DNA of 64,000 bases from Dichetophora obliterata (lineage: Eukaryota > Arthropoda > Insecta > Diptera > Sciomyzidae). The stretch is taken from contig OY986439.1 of NCBI GenBank assembly GCA_963920525.1, forward strand, positions 35,567,819 through 35,631,818. Direction: 5' to 3'. Under the pieces are notes generated by a model. It ran no database searches, was not told where the DNA came from, and saw only the letters and a list, made by a program, of their open reading frames with translations. Made by a program: the position numbers and the translations under genes. Position 1 is the stretch's first letter, and every line of letters starts with the position of its first letter. Below are positions 36,120-48,312 of the stretch, in pieces.

Positions 36120-37325
36120 CAGATTAAAACTATGTTCGCAGGGTGGAGGTACCTTCGCTTAAGATAACTACGTTTTGATCTTAGAGGAAACAATGTTGAA
36201 GGGTGAGTACACCTTCGCTTAAGATAACCACGTTTTGAACTTATAGTAAACAAAGTTCGAAGGGTGAGTATACCTTCGCTTACGATAACTACGCCTGAGC
36301 TTATAGTAAACAAAGTTCGAAGGGTGAGTACACCTTCGCTTAAGATAACTACGTTTTGAACTTATAGTAAACAAAGTTCGAAGGGTGAGTACACCTTCGC
36401 TTACGATAACTACGCCTGACTTAGAGTAAACAACGTTCGAAGGGTGAGGACACCTTCGCTTAAGATAACTACTTTTTGAACTTAGAGTAAGCAACGTTCG
36501 AAGGGTGAGTAAACCTTCGCTTAAGATAACTACGTTTTGAACTTAGAGTAAACAACGTTCGAAGGGTGAGTACACCTTCGCTTAAGATAACTGCACCTAA
36601 GCTTAGAGTAAAACTATGTTCGAAGGGTGAGTACACCTTCGCTTAAGATAACTGCACCTAAGCTTAGAGTAAAACTATGTTCGAAGGGTGAGTACACCTT
36701 CGCTTAAGATAACTACGTTTTGAACTTATAGTAAACAAAGTTCGAAGGGTGAGTGCACCTTCGCTTGCGATAACTACGCCTGACTTAGAGTAAAACTATG
36801 TTCGAAGGGTGAAGACACCTTCGCTTAAGATAACTACTTTTGAACTTATAGTAAGCAACGTTCGAAGGGTGAGTACACCTTCGCTTAAGATAACTACGCC
36901 TGAGCTTAGAGTAAAACTATGTTCGAAGGGTGAGTACACCTTCGCTTAAGATAACTACGCCTGTCTTAGAATAAACAACGTTCGAAGGGTGAGGACACCT
37001 TCGCTTAAGATAACTACGTTTTGAACTTATAGTAAACAAAGTTCGAAGGGTGAGTGCACCTTCGCTTGCGATAACTACGCCTGACTTAGAGTAAAACTAT
37101 GTTCGAAGGGTGAAGACACCTTCGCTTAAGATAACTACTTTTGAACTTATAGTAAGCAACGTTCGAGGGGTGAGTACACCTTCGCTTAAGATAACTACGC
37201 CTGAGCTTAGAGTAAAACTATGTTCGAAGGGTGAGTACACCTTCGCTTAAGATAACTACGCCTGTCTTAGAATAAACAACGTTCGAAGGGTGAGGACACC
37301 TTCGCTTAAGATAACTATGTTTTAA
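36120..37325. repeat. Minisatellite array, ~20 units of ~60 bp with a 301 bp higher-order repeat
   Basis: About 20 units are anchored by CACCTTCGCTTAAGATAACT. Units differ at the junction: ACGTTTTGAACTTATAGTAA, ACGCCTGACTTAGAGTAA, GCACCTAAGCTTAGAGTAA and others. A block starting at 36779 (CCTGACTTAGAGTAAAACTA) repeats 301 bp later at 37080 with the same order of five variants and few differences, so the array has higher-order structure. The frames crossing it on the minus strand are repeat artefacts. No spacers or palindromic direct repeats of CRISPR type. Confidence 0.95.
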
Positions 37326-37329
37326 CTAA

Positions 37330-40300
37330 CTACTCAGTCTCAAAGCATGTGCATGCTACTGCGCCTGCGACAAGACTGCCTGTCCTAAGCAAACGCGACA
37401 GCTTTATATTCTCCCGTTGCCTTTCTGTTCCGTGTTCACTTGTTTTGTTTTCCCTGCCTGTGTATATGTGACTGTGTACATGGCTTTGCATGTTTGTTTG
37501 TGTGTATTTATTATTTGTTTACTTATTTGTTATTCAATAGATTATTATTTCCTCAATAGAATATTTATAACTTAATATTATATATTTTACCTAATAAGAT
37601 ATAATATAATATAATAATTTCCATACATTTTATTCATAATATATAATAAATCTTTTAGTTTAGTTAAGATAGTTTAATTTACATTTCATATTTTGTTTGT
37701 TTACTTTTTCCATGTTTTAAATTCTGTTAACAATTCATTTATATAATTTGTGAGGCCCAAATTATGTAACAATTTGAGTCCTCACAAGATACCGGTGAAA
37801 ACTGGTCTTCGGTGTGTTGTATGCACGCGCAGTGGGTCCCACATTGGAAAACATATGAAGTCACACATTATGAATCCATGGACATTTTGATATAGCATCA
37901 TAAATTTATTTTTTCACTGCATTTAAACAAAATTCTCTTGGAAATCTTAAAAATAAATGAAAAACCAACACAATCCATATACTCACCATTTTTATAACAC
38001 AAAAAATAATGACAAAATGATGACTTCCAAAAATGATGAAAAAACTTTTTTCAGAAATGTTTTCCACAAATCCACATGAAAAGTAATGGCGCATCGAAAT
38101 TGCAATATCAATGTCAAAACATTTGTGATGCCTGTGGAAAATATCGGAGAAAAGTTCGAGTCCCATTTTAGACAACTCTTCCTTACTTACATGCTCCAAA
38201 AGATCAAAATTATGCTTAAATATAAAAAATGATTTTGAGATGACTACAGAATCCAATAATATTTCGTTAAATTTCAGTGAATCATTGTGAAATTATGAGA
38301 ATTTATTTTGTTGCAACAAGATTGCAATGAGGTTGTTATTCAATTTCATGAACATTGGAAACAGTCATTGCAACCTTATGATTTATTGAGATTATTATTT
38401 AGTTGCTACAACTTTAGAAAAAATGATTGTAACTTAAAATATTTAGTTATAGAGTTATGATGAAATGTTATGCTATGCTATGCTTTTTTTATATTTCTTT
38501 CGATTGTGCGGAAACACTCAACAGATTAGCAAAATTGATGATTTAGTTTTAAAGTTAATTTATTTTTCTTTAATTTAATATTTATTACAACCTGAAGATA
38601 TGGTGAAATGTATGGAGCTGTATCCAAAAAAATCGGGTCAATAATATATATCTCCAAAACCTATTCATAGAAAAAAATTTCTATTGCAATTTTCGTGTTT
38701 AGCGGGCCGAAATCTATAAGAAAAAAAAAGGGACATACCGATCACAGAAATTTTTTCCATTTTGGCGCATAGTGTTAAAGGTCTGTTTCCGTACTAACTT
38801 CAAGTAATTGTAAAAGAATAGAGAGTGACATTATGCATGTTATTCTTCTCTCTTGAGCTTCAAAAATTTGTAAAATAACGCTTTCAAGCAACTAAAAGTT
38901 ACTTAGTTCTTTCTATGGAAACTTGCGTTAAAATCCTAATACAAAGCAAAGGAAAATTGTTTTTTTGAAACCATTAGCTTTTTTTAACAAACTTTAAACG
39001 TTAGAATAACACAATTTCCAGTTGCTAAGGAAGAAGTAAATGTTAGTTTTTTTAAAACCTTTTCCTGTATGATTTTGTTAAGAAAGAAGGCAACATTCCT
39101 TAACACTTTCAAGAAACCCGTCCTAAAAAAGCAATAAACAAAGATTATCCAGAATTGTTGGCTAAGAAATAGGAAGAAACACACCGACTTGGTAAAATTG
39201 TACCAAGGTTATCGCTCTACATTTAAGATCGCGTTTGCAACAAACTAAAATACCCAAGTTTCAGCACACACATTAAATTTATATTAGTGGAAAAATTCCA
39301 AAATTGTTCACTAAAAAATTGTTCCGAGTGTTTTTTCAACTTTTTGCTTATGCCTTCTTTCCAAAGTAATGTACTATAGCTGAAAGTCGTATCTTGTAAA
39401 ACGTGGCCTTCCAACGAAACTTTGAAGTGGATAGAAAATTTCAAACATACCTTCTTTAATAAATTTTATTTTATAAAAAATGTAATATCATGCATGCAAT
39501 TTGATGTTTGTAATATAACAAACAAAATAATATTTTTTATTCTCAACCAATGAAACCGAAGCCACATAGATTATAAGAACTTAAATTGCATGAATTTCCA
39601 TTAAGATAAAAAAAACAAAAAATAAATAAAAAAAAACTTATACAAACAAGCAGATGAAAGTAATGGAGCTTTAATTTGTTTTGTTTTTAGTTGTTGCTCT
39701 TGGCTTTTCGTTATATTCGTTGTTATTGTTGGTGTATATCTTGTTTTTTTGCTTTGTTCAACCGCTCTTATAATTATGTAAACATGACTTGTAGCAAAGC
39801 ATTATTCAGCAGAAAGGGGGCAACAAATCCAAACAACAGCAGCAACAACAACAAAACAGCAGCAGCAAAAACTTAAAGCATACTTTAAGGCTTCCAACCA
39901 AGGTTACTTCAAGCATGAGTCGACACAGCAAGGGTTAAATTAGAAAAACCACATCATCAAGAGTTAATAGAATGGGTCATAATAATAAAGTGTAAAACGA
40001 ATGGGGGACAGGAGAGAAAGAAACAAAGAAGAAAGAAAAAAAGACACTTGCATAAGAAAACAACGAAGCAAAATAAGCCAAAATCCTTAATGTAACAAAA
40101 AAGAAAAACATTAAAAAAACAGTCATGAAAACAAAAATATACTTGAGTATCAAATGGTCCGACACATCTGTAGAGACTCTTAGAAGTACCCAAAAGGCAC
40201 AAAAGATGAAAGTGAGTAAAGAAGCATAAAAAATATCAGCCAAAATAACAGAAAAACAAGCTGGAATCCTTGCTCAAGAATAACCTTTGTATGGTCCCAA

Positions 40301-41040
40301 ATGGTACGGAGTAAGTGATGACGAGGTCGGGTATTACGAAGTTGCGACTGAGTTTCGCTAGTCTCATGTTGATGTTTGTAATTTTATAAACTTTTTTTTT
40401 TGTCCTGTGTCATATTCAAATTATGCGAGTTTATAAAGAAGAAGGTGCAAATTTCATAAATTTATATGGAAAACTGAAAAATCAGTGAGTAAAAGGGCGC
40501 TTACAATACCAGCAAATGACAATAGCTACAGCAACAATAATAACAACAATAAGAAAAAACAACAGCAACAACAACAACGTCAATAACGTCCACAACAGCA
40601 AGCATACAGCAACAGCAAACCGCAAATTGCTTGAAGTATGGAAACGGGGAAGACATTGAAAGAGTGTTGATGAAATTCGACTCAATCGCCTTATGTGTTG
40701 CCTATGTAATAGAGTGTCTGTGCGTTGGTAGTGGTTGAGACTTCAAGGAGAAAGAAAGGGAAAATTAAAAGCATAAATATTATTTTTGAGACCCTAGCAG
40801 GGGACTGTTTAATTGGTGTTGTTGTTGCGACCAAGGCTGGAATAAATTGAAGGTTAAGTGCATAGTGGCTTGGCTTTGAGAAAGCGGAGCATGAAACTGC
40901 GTGGCTTAGCCATTCTTTGATCACTTTTTTTTTCTTTTATAAAACGGACTTGAACTTTCCTCATTCATAATTCATAATTTTAATTTGATTGAAGAGAACT
41001 GAACACATCCTAATTTTGAAAATATTTTTTTTGTTGAAAA
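37330..41040. other. Long non-coding stretch, probably single copy
   Basis: The stretch 37385-37500 is GC-richer and contains CAGCTTTATATTCTCCCG. From 37550 to 37640 it is almost pure ATATAA. Runs of CAGCAGCAACAACAACAAA at 39835-39870 and CAACAGCAACAACAACAACG at 40559-40580 are typical fly simple sequence. Frames here, including a leucine/valine-rich minus-strand one at 40482-40685, are read through these repeats and carry no domain. Confidence 0.4.
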
Positions 41041-41043
41041 TAC

Positions 41044-41890
41044 ACTCCAAAAAATCTACTTCCCTTAAATTAAGAAACTGTGGTAACAATTCATAAGCAT
41101 GGGTTTTTCTTTAATCTATACAGGTTTCTCCTTAATGCAGAGAACTTTTACATGATTTAACGTTCTCATGTCTAGAATTCATTGCAACGTTTTCAAAACA
41201 GCTTCTTAGTTTTAAAGAAAAGTTTTTCCTTAAATATAATAAATGAAGGTATGATAAAAGTTAGATTTCCAAAAATTGTATAAAAGCAGAAATAATTTGA
41301 AGAAAAACTGTATTGATATCAATTCCGCTTGCAACATTCTACAGCATGAGTTCTTAAATTTGGAGAAATATAAGTTACAATACTTGGATATTTCATAGAA
41401 ATACATGTAAGTACTTCTTTTTTTTACACCACAAATGATTTATTTTAAAGATGCTTTCCTTATATTTCTAAAAAAAAACATTGAAATTACTTACAAAGCG
41501 AACGACTCTAAATGAAGCACATTAAGCAACGATCGTTTAACAACTGCGATGGTCGAATTTATAAGCTGATGAACTTACACTCACGCGACCGAGGTTCAAG
41601 TCTCCGATTAGTGATAGTGATAGTGGAAATTTTTCAATTTAATTTAATGTTTATATAAATAATGGTTGCAGTTTTTTGTCAGTATAAAAATAATAATTCT
41701 CACGTTATGCTGTTTAAAATCATAGCTGTTTAAAATGATTTTGTTTTTGCAAAAATTTCAAAATTTTTTCAGGTATTCGAAGAAAGATTTCTTATTTTCA
41801 AAGAAAAGTTTCTCTTAGTTATAGCTAATGATTAATAAACGGTAGAAAATTTCTTATATTAAGAGAAAATCTTTCTTTTAGTTAAGCCGA
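41044..41890. repeat. CACTC-ended TIR element fragment, related to the 46178-49169 insert
   Basis: It starts CACTCCAAAAAATCTACTTC and carries subterminal words AAAGAAAAGTTTTTCCTTAA, TCAAAGAAAAGTTTCTCTTA and AAGAGAAAATCTTTC. Similar words flank the inside of both ends of 46178-49169. At about 41555-41620 it includes a tRNA-like stretch with ACCGAGGTTCAAGTCTCC, a B-box match. The right terminus is not identified; it abuts the foldback fragment at 41897. Confidence 0.5.
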
Positions 41891-41896
41891 TGATAA

Positions 41897-42110
41897 ATAG
41901 GGCGTATCGAATTACAATTTTTTTCGAATTTAAAATTCTAAGAGGTCTCAAAAGTTACATTAGGTGGTCAATAACTCCCAAAAAAAAATTTAGAAAAAAT
42001 AAGGATATCTTCCTCTCCCGCAAGAACAAGATTGTTTTTTGTGAAAAACAGTAAAAAATCACGATCTCAAAATGCTTTAATTTTTGTAAGAAAAGCAAAA
42101 TATGTCTTAA
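41897..42110 (+). repeat. Solo end of the 15445-16995 foldback family
   Basis: It reads GGGCGTATCGAATTACAATT, then TTCTAAGAGGTCTCAAAAGT, then CTTCCTCTCCCGCAAGAACA and AAAAATCACGATCTCAAAATG, matching the arms of the large foldback. Only one arm is present. Confidence 0.75.
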
Positions 42111-43652
42111 AGCAAAAGTAAGCAAATAAAAGCAAATAATAACTTCTTAAGTCGACTTAAGATAAATCAGAGTTATTGATGTAGATGTGTTAAACACATA
42201 TAGCACTAAAAACACACAAAATCAGGAGTTTTTAGAATGACCGCAGTTATGACACAAAAACGAAACACCCTTTCATATAACGTGTATGGCGATTCAAAAG
42301 TTTGAAGCAATATTTCTCGAAACATCATTTTTTCACTTAAGTTGATATTATAAAACGCCACAGATATATAGAAATAATTTTACTTTTTTATTATAGAATC
42401 AACCATATCTTATGTATTCTTCAAAACAACTGAAAATTACTTAAATAAAAACCAAAAACAAATATTATCATTTCAGATAATTTTTTCGAATTCATAATTT
42501 CTCAAATAAGACCAGCAAGCGCGAGAAAATGCTCAATTTCGTTGCTATACATTTCATGGATTACCGGTACAATTGATTTGCATGCAATTTGCACGCAACA
42601 CTGGCTGCGTTTTCGCAACAGCTATTTTCAACATAGCGTCTTGAAGAAGTGTTATTGATTTTTCGAAAATGAATTTTCCTAAACAAATTTGATGTATAAC
42701 AAAAAAAAATTTGTTCAACTATTTATATTGGAACCATTTTTGCAGGAGTTCTTTTTAAGACGTATTTCACATAAGGAACATTGCAACCCTGGTAAGCTTA
42801 AGTTCGATAAACAAGAGAAAAGGCTTAATGAGAAAACTCCAAATTGTTTTGGATCCGTTGCCCAGCTCACCTCGAAGGACCTTACCTTACATTTATTCAC
42901 TGATATAAAATAAAACAACTCACTTTTTACAGTGGGCAAACAGTTATAAAAACCCACTTTTATTAGCTCTATACAATGCTCACAATATAACACCAAACGT
43001 AGCTCAAAGCTCGACAAGGACTGACTTGATAAAAAACTGATTGCTTGTCAGCAGGGCTGCCATTTTGCTTAATTAGGCACTTTTTGAGTAACAATGAATT
43101 CGATGGTTAAAATAAACATCAAATCCGGTACACAAATAATAGTTAAGTGTATCATTTATAGCTCTCGGAATTTTAGTTATTTTTATAATATTCATCAAAG
43201 TTGGTATTGCGAAAACGCAACAGCGGTACAAAATAGTTTAAGATATTTTTTTCAACTAAAAATATGTTATTTGGAGCTTCTGGATCGAATTAAACGTTGT
43301 GCGATATATTTGATAGGGAAAGTAAATATTTCATCCTTCAAATATTTGTAAGCAAAAAATCAGCTTTATTCTGCTATCTATATATTTTCTTGATTCTCCT
43401 CAATTACTTGCTTGAAGTAACAATATATTGTTTGCCCAAGTAGATAATTTTTTTTTCATAACTAGAAAGTTTTGCTTTTTATAGAAAATTATTTCCTGTA
43501 GAAAAGAAAATTTGCCAGACAATGCAAGTAAGCTGTTTTTATATTTTTTTTCTTTTTAGTATTGTGCTTCTATAATTTTTTTTTTGTCAATATTATATCA
43601 TGCTCTCAAGGAGATATAATTTTCAACTTCTAAAGATAATATTACCCTGATA
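42111..43652. other. No gene seen
   Basis: A hAT-like end CAGGGCTGCCATTTTGC occurs at 43053 without a partner. Short frames at 42689-42913 and 43094-43351 have no recognisable motif. Confidence 0.4.
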
Positions 43653-44948
43653 CACGGTTGCCACCTTTGTGGGAAAAATCCCATTTGTGGTTATTTTTAA
43701 TTGCTGTGGGAAATGGGAATTCCCATGGGATTTTTTAATTGGGTGTGGTTTTTTTTAATTCACGTGGGATATTTTTTGTTTTGTGGGATTTTTTTAGTTT
43801 TGAAGGATTTATTATTATTTTTCAGTTAAAATATGTATCATATATACATAAAAGTGTATATTTTTCATATTTTGTTCATTGTTTAATTCGTTTCAACCCA
43901 TCTATATGATTTTTGCAACAAATTCGTTAAGACTTCGGTTACTTTGGTTTGGTGGGAAGTTCTTTCACTCTTGACATAATTCCATGCATTGGGAAAATAT
44001 GTTTCAGTGAATTTTTCTCTTTTTTTATCAATATATAAAATTAGTATATCTTAAAATTGATTTGTTATCGGTCCTTATTACGAGTTGCTTTCGACGTAAT
44101 CTTCGCTGGTTATCGAACAACGAGCATCGAACGTTAAACCCTGTCGAAATGTTCGTTGTTCATCGAATTTTCAGTCGAATAGAATTTTTCTTTTGATGCG
44201 GTGCGTGCTCAGCAATAATTTTTAAAAAGATAGAATTTTGTGATTCAGTCTCATCATGAATAATTTTTCACGCGGAATCGGAAAAGGGAGTTTTAATTTT
44301 TAAGATAAAGCTCAAGAACATTTTGGAAATTTTTGACGCAAATTTGTTAATAAACCATTGATGACTAAGTTTGCATTAAAAATTTCCAAAGTGTTTTTGA
44401 GCTTTATCTTAAAAATTAAAACTCCCTTTTTCGATTCCGCGTGAAAAATTATTCATGATAGGGCTGATTGTGTTTTGCTTTTTAAAGACTAAAAACTAAT
44501 TTGGAACTCTTTTTGTAAACTTTATACAGGACTAAGTTGGCTTAAACAAATATTTTTTTATTAAATATTATTATTGAAAGACGAATTAAACACTGATGAC
44601 GAAATATACTAGTTGTTCTTTTTAATTTTTTGTTTAATTTTTGACAATTTGTTATGTCTGTGTTATTTACTGTGGTAATTTTTAATAGAAGAGAGATTTT
44701 TGTGGTTTTTTTTTAATACAAATGGGATTTATCGTGGTTTTTTTAAATGCAAATGGGATTCTTCGAGGTTTTTTTTATTTGCTTTGGATTTTCGTGGTTA
44801 TTTTAAATGTTCGTGGGATTTTTTGTGGTTCATTTTAATTGCGATGGGATTTTTTTTTCAATTTTATACCATGGGAATTTTCGTGGTTATTAATTTTTGC
44901 TATTGTGGGAAAAAGGTTTTTTCGTGGGAATTTGAGGTGGCAACAGTG
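43653..44948. mobile_element. hAT-like element rich in GTGGGATTTTT repeats
   Basis: Ends CACGGTTGCCACCT and (reversed) CACTGTTGCCACCT bound 1,296 bp. An exact 8 bp TSD CCCTGATA lies at 43645-43652 and 44949-44956. Both subterminal regions consist of degenerate ~40 bp repeats of GTGGGATTTTT or GGTTTTTTTAA type: 43670-43810 in one half and 44700-44920 in the other. A smaller foldback is nested inside. No transposase. Confidence 0.85.
44256..44461. repeat. Nested ~200 bp foldback
   Basis: Arms of about 90 bp: ATCATGAATAATTTTTCACG and TAAGATAAAGCTCAAGAACA at the left, with their complements at the right ending ATTATTCATGAT. A short loop at about 44345-44372. Probably a MITE inserted into the hAT-like element. 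Confidence 0.75.
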
Positions 44949-46339
44949 CCCTGATATATAGTCTTATTTGTGTTATTTCTAGTTTGGTTCCAGCTACTTG
45001 AAGCTATTTATTCTAGACTCAAGAATCGTTATCGTAAATAATATTAGAAATAAATACAGGGTCCGCCATCTAACTTTTTTTTTCAACTAGTGCTTATTTC
45101 TTGAATGGTAACACTTAGCTCATGTCTGATTAGACAGATAATTAGTTTTATCCTTCCGCTGAACGAATATGGTTGTGTATACGCTTGAACAACGCTGGGA
45201 AATATTGCGACATTACTTTGAAAATCATGGTAATGTTGCAGAATGTGTGCGAAAATTGCGTATGGATTTTGGAAGAAGAGAAGCACCGTCAGCTCCGTAT
45301 GTTCGTTATCTTGTGAAAAAAGTGAAAGAAACTGGCATCCTCATCGATAAACCAAAGCGTGAAAATCCAAAAGCAGTGCGTACACCCGAGAATATTGTTG
45401 CTGTGGCAGAAAGTGTGCGTGAAGCGCCATCAACATCAATTCACCATCGTTCTCAACAATTGAACATTTCGGAGACATCATTGAGAAGAATTCTGCAAAA
45501 AGACTTTGTTATGACGCCATACAAAGTCCAATTGGTTCAGGAATTGAAGCCAACTGACCGTCCAATGCGTTTTCGCTTCGCTAAGTGGGCCTGCGATCGA
45601 CTTACAGAAGATGCCGATTATGCCAAAAAAATAATTTTTTGAGGTGAAGCTCATTTTGATCTTGGCGGGTATGTAAACAAGCAAAATTTTCGCATTTGGG
45701 GCGGGCACAGAAAACCCCCACGCATACATTGAAAAGCCGCTGCACCAAAAACGAGTCACTGTTTGGTGCGGATTTTGGTCCAGAGGCATAATTGGGCCAT
45801 TTTTCTTCGAAAATGAGCAAGGAGTGGCCGTTACAGTCAATGGCGATCGTTATCGGGCCATGTTGAACGAATTTTTGTTCACAAAAATTGAAGAGGAGGA
45901 TATTGGCAACATTTGGTTTCAACAGGACGGCGCTACGTGCCACACAGCCGAAGCTACACTCGATGTTTTGCGCCCTGTTTTGAAGATCGCATTATCAGCC
46001 GCAGAGCTGATGTCGTTTGGCCACCTCGGAGCTGCGATTTGACACCGTTGGACTATTATTTGTGGGGTGCCCTCAAAGATAAGTGCTACGCCGACAAGCC
46101 AGAGACAATTGACGCTTTAAAGGACAATATTCGTGAAGTCATTGGTGAAATACAGCTGCACACAATCGATAATGTGCACTCAGAAAAAAGCACCTACCTT
46201 TTTGTGATAAGAAATTTCTCTATTTTCGATAATAGCCATTTTCTCTACTTCAAATAAAATTTTCTTCAATTAAAATAAATTTTCATATATTCGAAGAAAT
46301 ATTTCTTCACTTGTGGGAAATGAAAATATTTCATGTCTC

Positions 46340-46683
46340 TATTAATAATAAGTATATAAGGAATGTGCAACAAAGTATATGTGGGCACTACAAAGACGAA
46401 ATTAAAAACAAGAATGTCTGCGCACAAATCAGAGCACAAATCACAAAGCAAACCATTGGAGCAAAAAACAGCATTGGCGGCCCACTGTGCAACACTTGAC
46501 CACTGTCCAGACTTTGACAATGTACAAATTCTACAACAAGAGACGAATTACGCGAGACGATACACGTTAGAAATGTTACATATTATAAACATACCACCAA
46601 AACAAAGAATAAACTTCAAAACGGACACTGAGAGATGCGCTCAAAGCTACCGACACCTAATTACGAAACAAACAACAATATAA
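46340..46683 (+). pseudogene. Penelope-like element endonuclease (GIY-YIG) fragment
   Basis: The frame at 46363-46683 reads CNKVYVGTTKTKLKTRMSAH and KSEHKSQSKPLEQK, then ALAAHCATLDHCPDFDNVQI and ETNYARRYTLEMLHIINIPP, ending FKTDTERCAQSYRHLI. YVG followed ~10 residues on by basic R/H and later the conserved 'E..Y..R..LE..HI' block is the pattern of the GIY-YIG endonuclease at the C-terminus of Penelope-like retroelements. The GIY half and the reverse transcriptase are missing, so the copy is 5'-truncated. It lies 200 bp upstream of a hammerhead-like motif, as in known Penelope-like terminal repeats. Confidence 0.85.
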
Positions 46684-46885
46684 AAATCAGTAGACAACGA
46701 AATGGCGAAATCGAGGGTGCTGCAATATATTTTTTAAGTCAATATCTGTTAATTTTGTCTCACTGTGATGTCTACCAAAATTGTTAAGTCTTAAACTTTA
46801 TGTTTAATGTTTAATATGTAAGTTTTTCAGTTTGTGTTTTATAATGTCAAAAATTGTAATTAATGTATATATTTTGTTGAAAACA

Positions 46886-46930
46886 GTGTCCCTGATGATG
46901 AACTCCGGTGGAGTTCGAAATATTGGACGC
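46886..46930 (+). ncRNA. Hammerhead-ribozyme-like motif of Penelope type
   Basis: The order is stem I strand GTGTCC, core CTGATGA (46892-46898), stem II GAACTCC, loop GGT, GGAGTTC, core GAAA (46917-46920), TATT, stem I strand GGACGC. Stem I pairs 6 of 6 (one G-U) and stem II 7 of 7. Stem III would be only AUAU, which is self-complementary; this suits the dimeric hammerheads known from Penelope-like elements and retrozymes. One deviation: an extra T at 46899 between the CTGATGA core and stem II. Predicted cleavage would follow T46924. It has not been tested here. Confidence 0.7.
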
Positions 46931-47591
46931 AATAAAACGAAGACTAAAAAACAAATATAAGACTGTTTTTTTATTCAAAAGTGACCTTGAGCCCGAATTA
47001 AACTCAAAATTATTTTTCACGCACTAAAAAATTCTCATTTTTAAAGAAAAATTTATAGAAAATGAAAAATTTTCCTCTATTGTAGATAAACAATTCACTA
47101 TGCGAAATATTTTCTTAAATAAAAACAAATCCTTTCTCAAAAATAAAAAGTCTTCTTCTCTTAAAACGATATATTTTAATTCAATTCAATTTCATTTTTT
47201 TTTTTGTATTGAATTAGGTTGAAAAAAAAATAGAAACCGTGAGAGCGATTGAATGAGGTTGTGAAAAGCACGTGTTGCATATTCTTGATATTATGACGAT
47301 AGTTCCTTCACAAGTTACACAAAGCTATGTTGTGTATTACCACTGGTTTTCTTTGAATGCGTTTATAAAATCGTTTTTCAGAAGAAAGTTCTGGAATATT
47401 TATAAGGAGTCGCGAAAAACTATGCCACAGCAATAATTTTAGAGGTAGAATATTTTTTATCCTTGAAATTTCGCTTACATATTTTTAACTAATATTTTTA
47501 CAACCGAATCACAATACTATAATAATACTTTTACTTTGCGAGACCTGAGTGAAAACAAATGTTGCACAAAAAGAAATGTTTAATTATAATT

Positions 47592-48276
47592 ATGTTGACT
47601 TTATATGATTTAAATACAAATTCTAAATGTTTGATAGTTTAAATCATACTTGATTTTAAATACAAATTCTAGTTGTTTGATAGTTTAAAATCGTTTATTG
47701 AGCTTAAGGTCAAAGTTAGAACAATTAATTGTTCTAACGAATTTTTCCAAAGAAACAACAACAACAACAAAGTTTTCAATATGAAAGGAAAAAAATCACT
47801 AGCATTTGATTTTATTGTACAATTTCTGCGCTGCTAAACGCGTCATCAGAAATCTTTGTGATTACCCGTGCAAGCGCGCGCTAACGCACTGCACCATCGG
47901 GGTGATGAGATTTTGAAGCGTCAATTTCTCATTTTTTCCTCAATTTCATAATGTCACATTTGTTGTTGTATTTCTGTTTTACTTTAGTTTCTATGCTTAT
48001 GTTATTATATGTAGTCCAACAGCCTGCTGGAAGTCTGCACTAACAAAGCATGTTCATATTGAAAACTTTGTTGTTGTTGTTGTTTCTTTGGAAAAATTCG
48101 TTAGAACAATTAATTGTTCTAACTTTGACCTTAAGCTCAATAAACGATTTTAAACTATCAAACAACTAGAATTTGTATTTAAAATCAAGTATGATTTAAA
48201 CTATCAAACATTTAGAATTTGTATTTAAATCATATAAAGTCAACATAATAAATATAGAGGTCATTTAGAAAAAAAA
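47592..48276. mobile_element. Perfect 197 bp inverted repeat with 14 bp flanking duplication
   Basis: Arms 47589-47785 and 48053-48249 are, by my reading, identical over 197 bp when one is reversed. They contain ACAATTAATTGTTCTAACGA and AACAACAACAACAACAAAG. The 267 bp loop includes, on the minus strand, CCGATGGTGCAGTGCGTTAG, which resembles a tRNA A-box. The unit is flanked by GTTTAATTATAATT at 47578-47591 and 48277-48290, and an A-rich run (TAGAAAAAAAA) precedes the right copy. A long TSD plus an A tail points to retroposition; the first arm bases overlap the left duplication. Confidence 0.75.
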
Positions 48277-48312
48277 GTTTAATTATAATTTCATATATAC
48301 TGCTCTGTTTTA

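Noticed and set aside
36119..36494. Minus-strand reading frames rich in YLKRRCTHPSNF
   Set aside because: They are translations of the ~60 bp minisatellite; the repeated peptide follows the DNA period and has no start context or homology.
36120..37325. CRISPR-like array
   Set aside because: Units are contiguous, diverged tandem repeats with no unique spacers, in eukaryotic sequence.
35828..37771. Solo LTR from TGTAACGAACCC to ATTATGTAACA enclosing the minisatellite
   Set aside because: Start and end words fit TG...CA, and a TATA-like word lies inside, but no matching flanking duplication is visible and the length is mostly minisatellite.
38780..38935. MITE with GTTTCC ends
   Set aside because: The inverted similarity is short and gapped, and no target duplication is visible.
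40482..40685. Leucine/valine-rich minus-strand frame that looks like a membrane protein
   Set aside because: It reads through CAA/CAG simple sequence on the opposite strand; hydrophobicity is a composition artefact.
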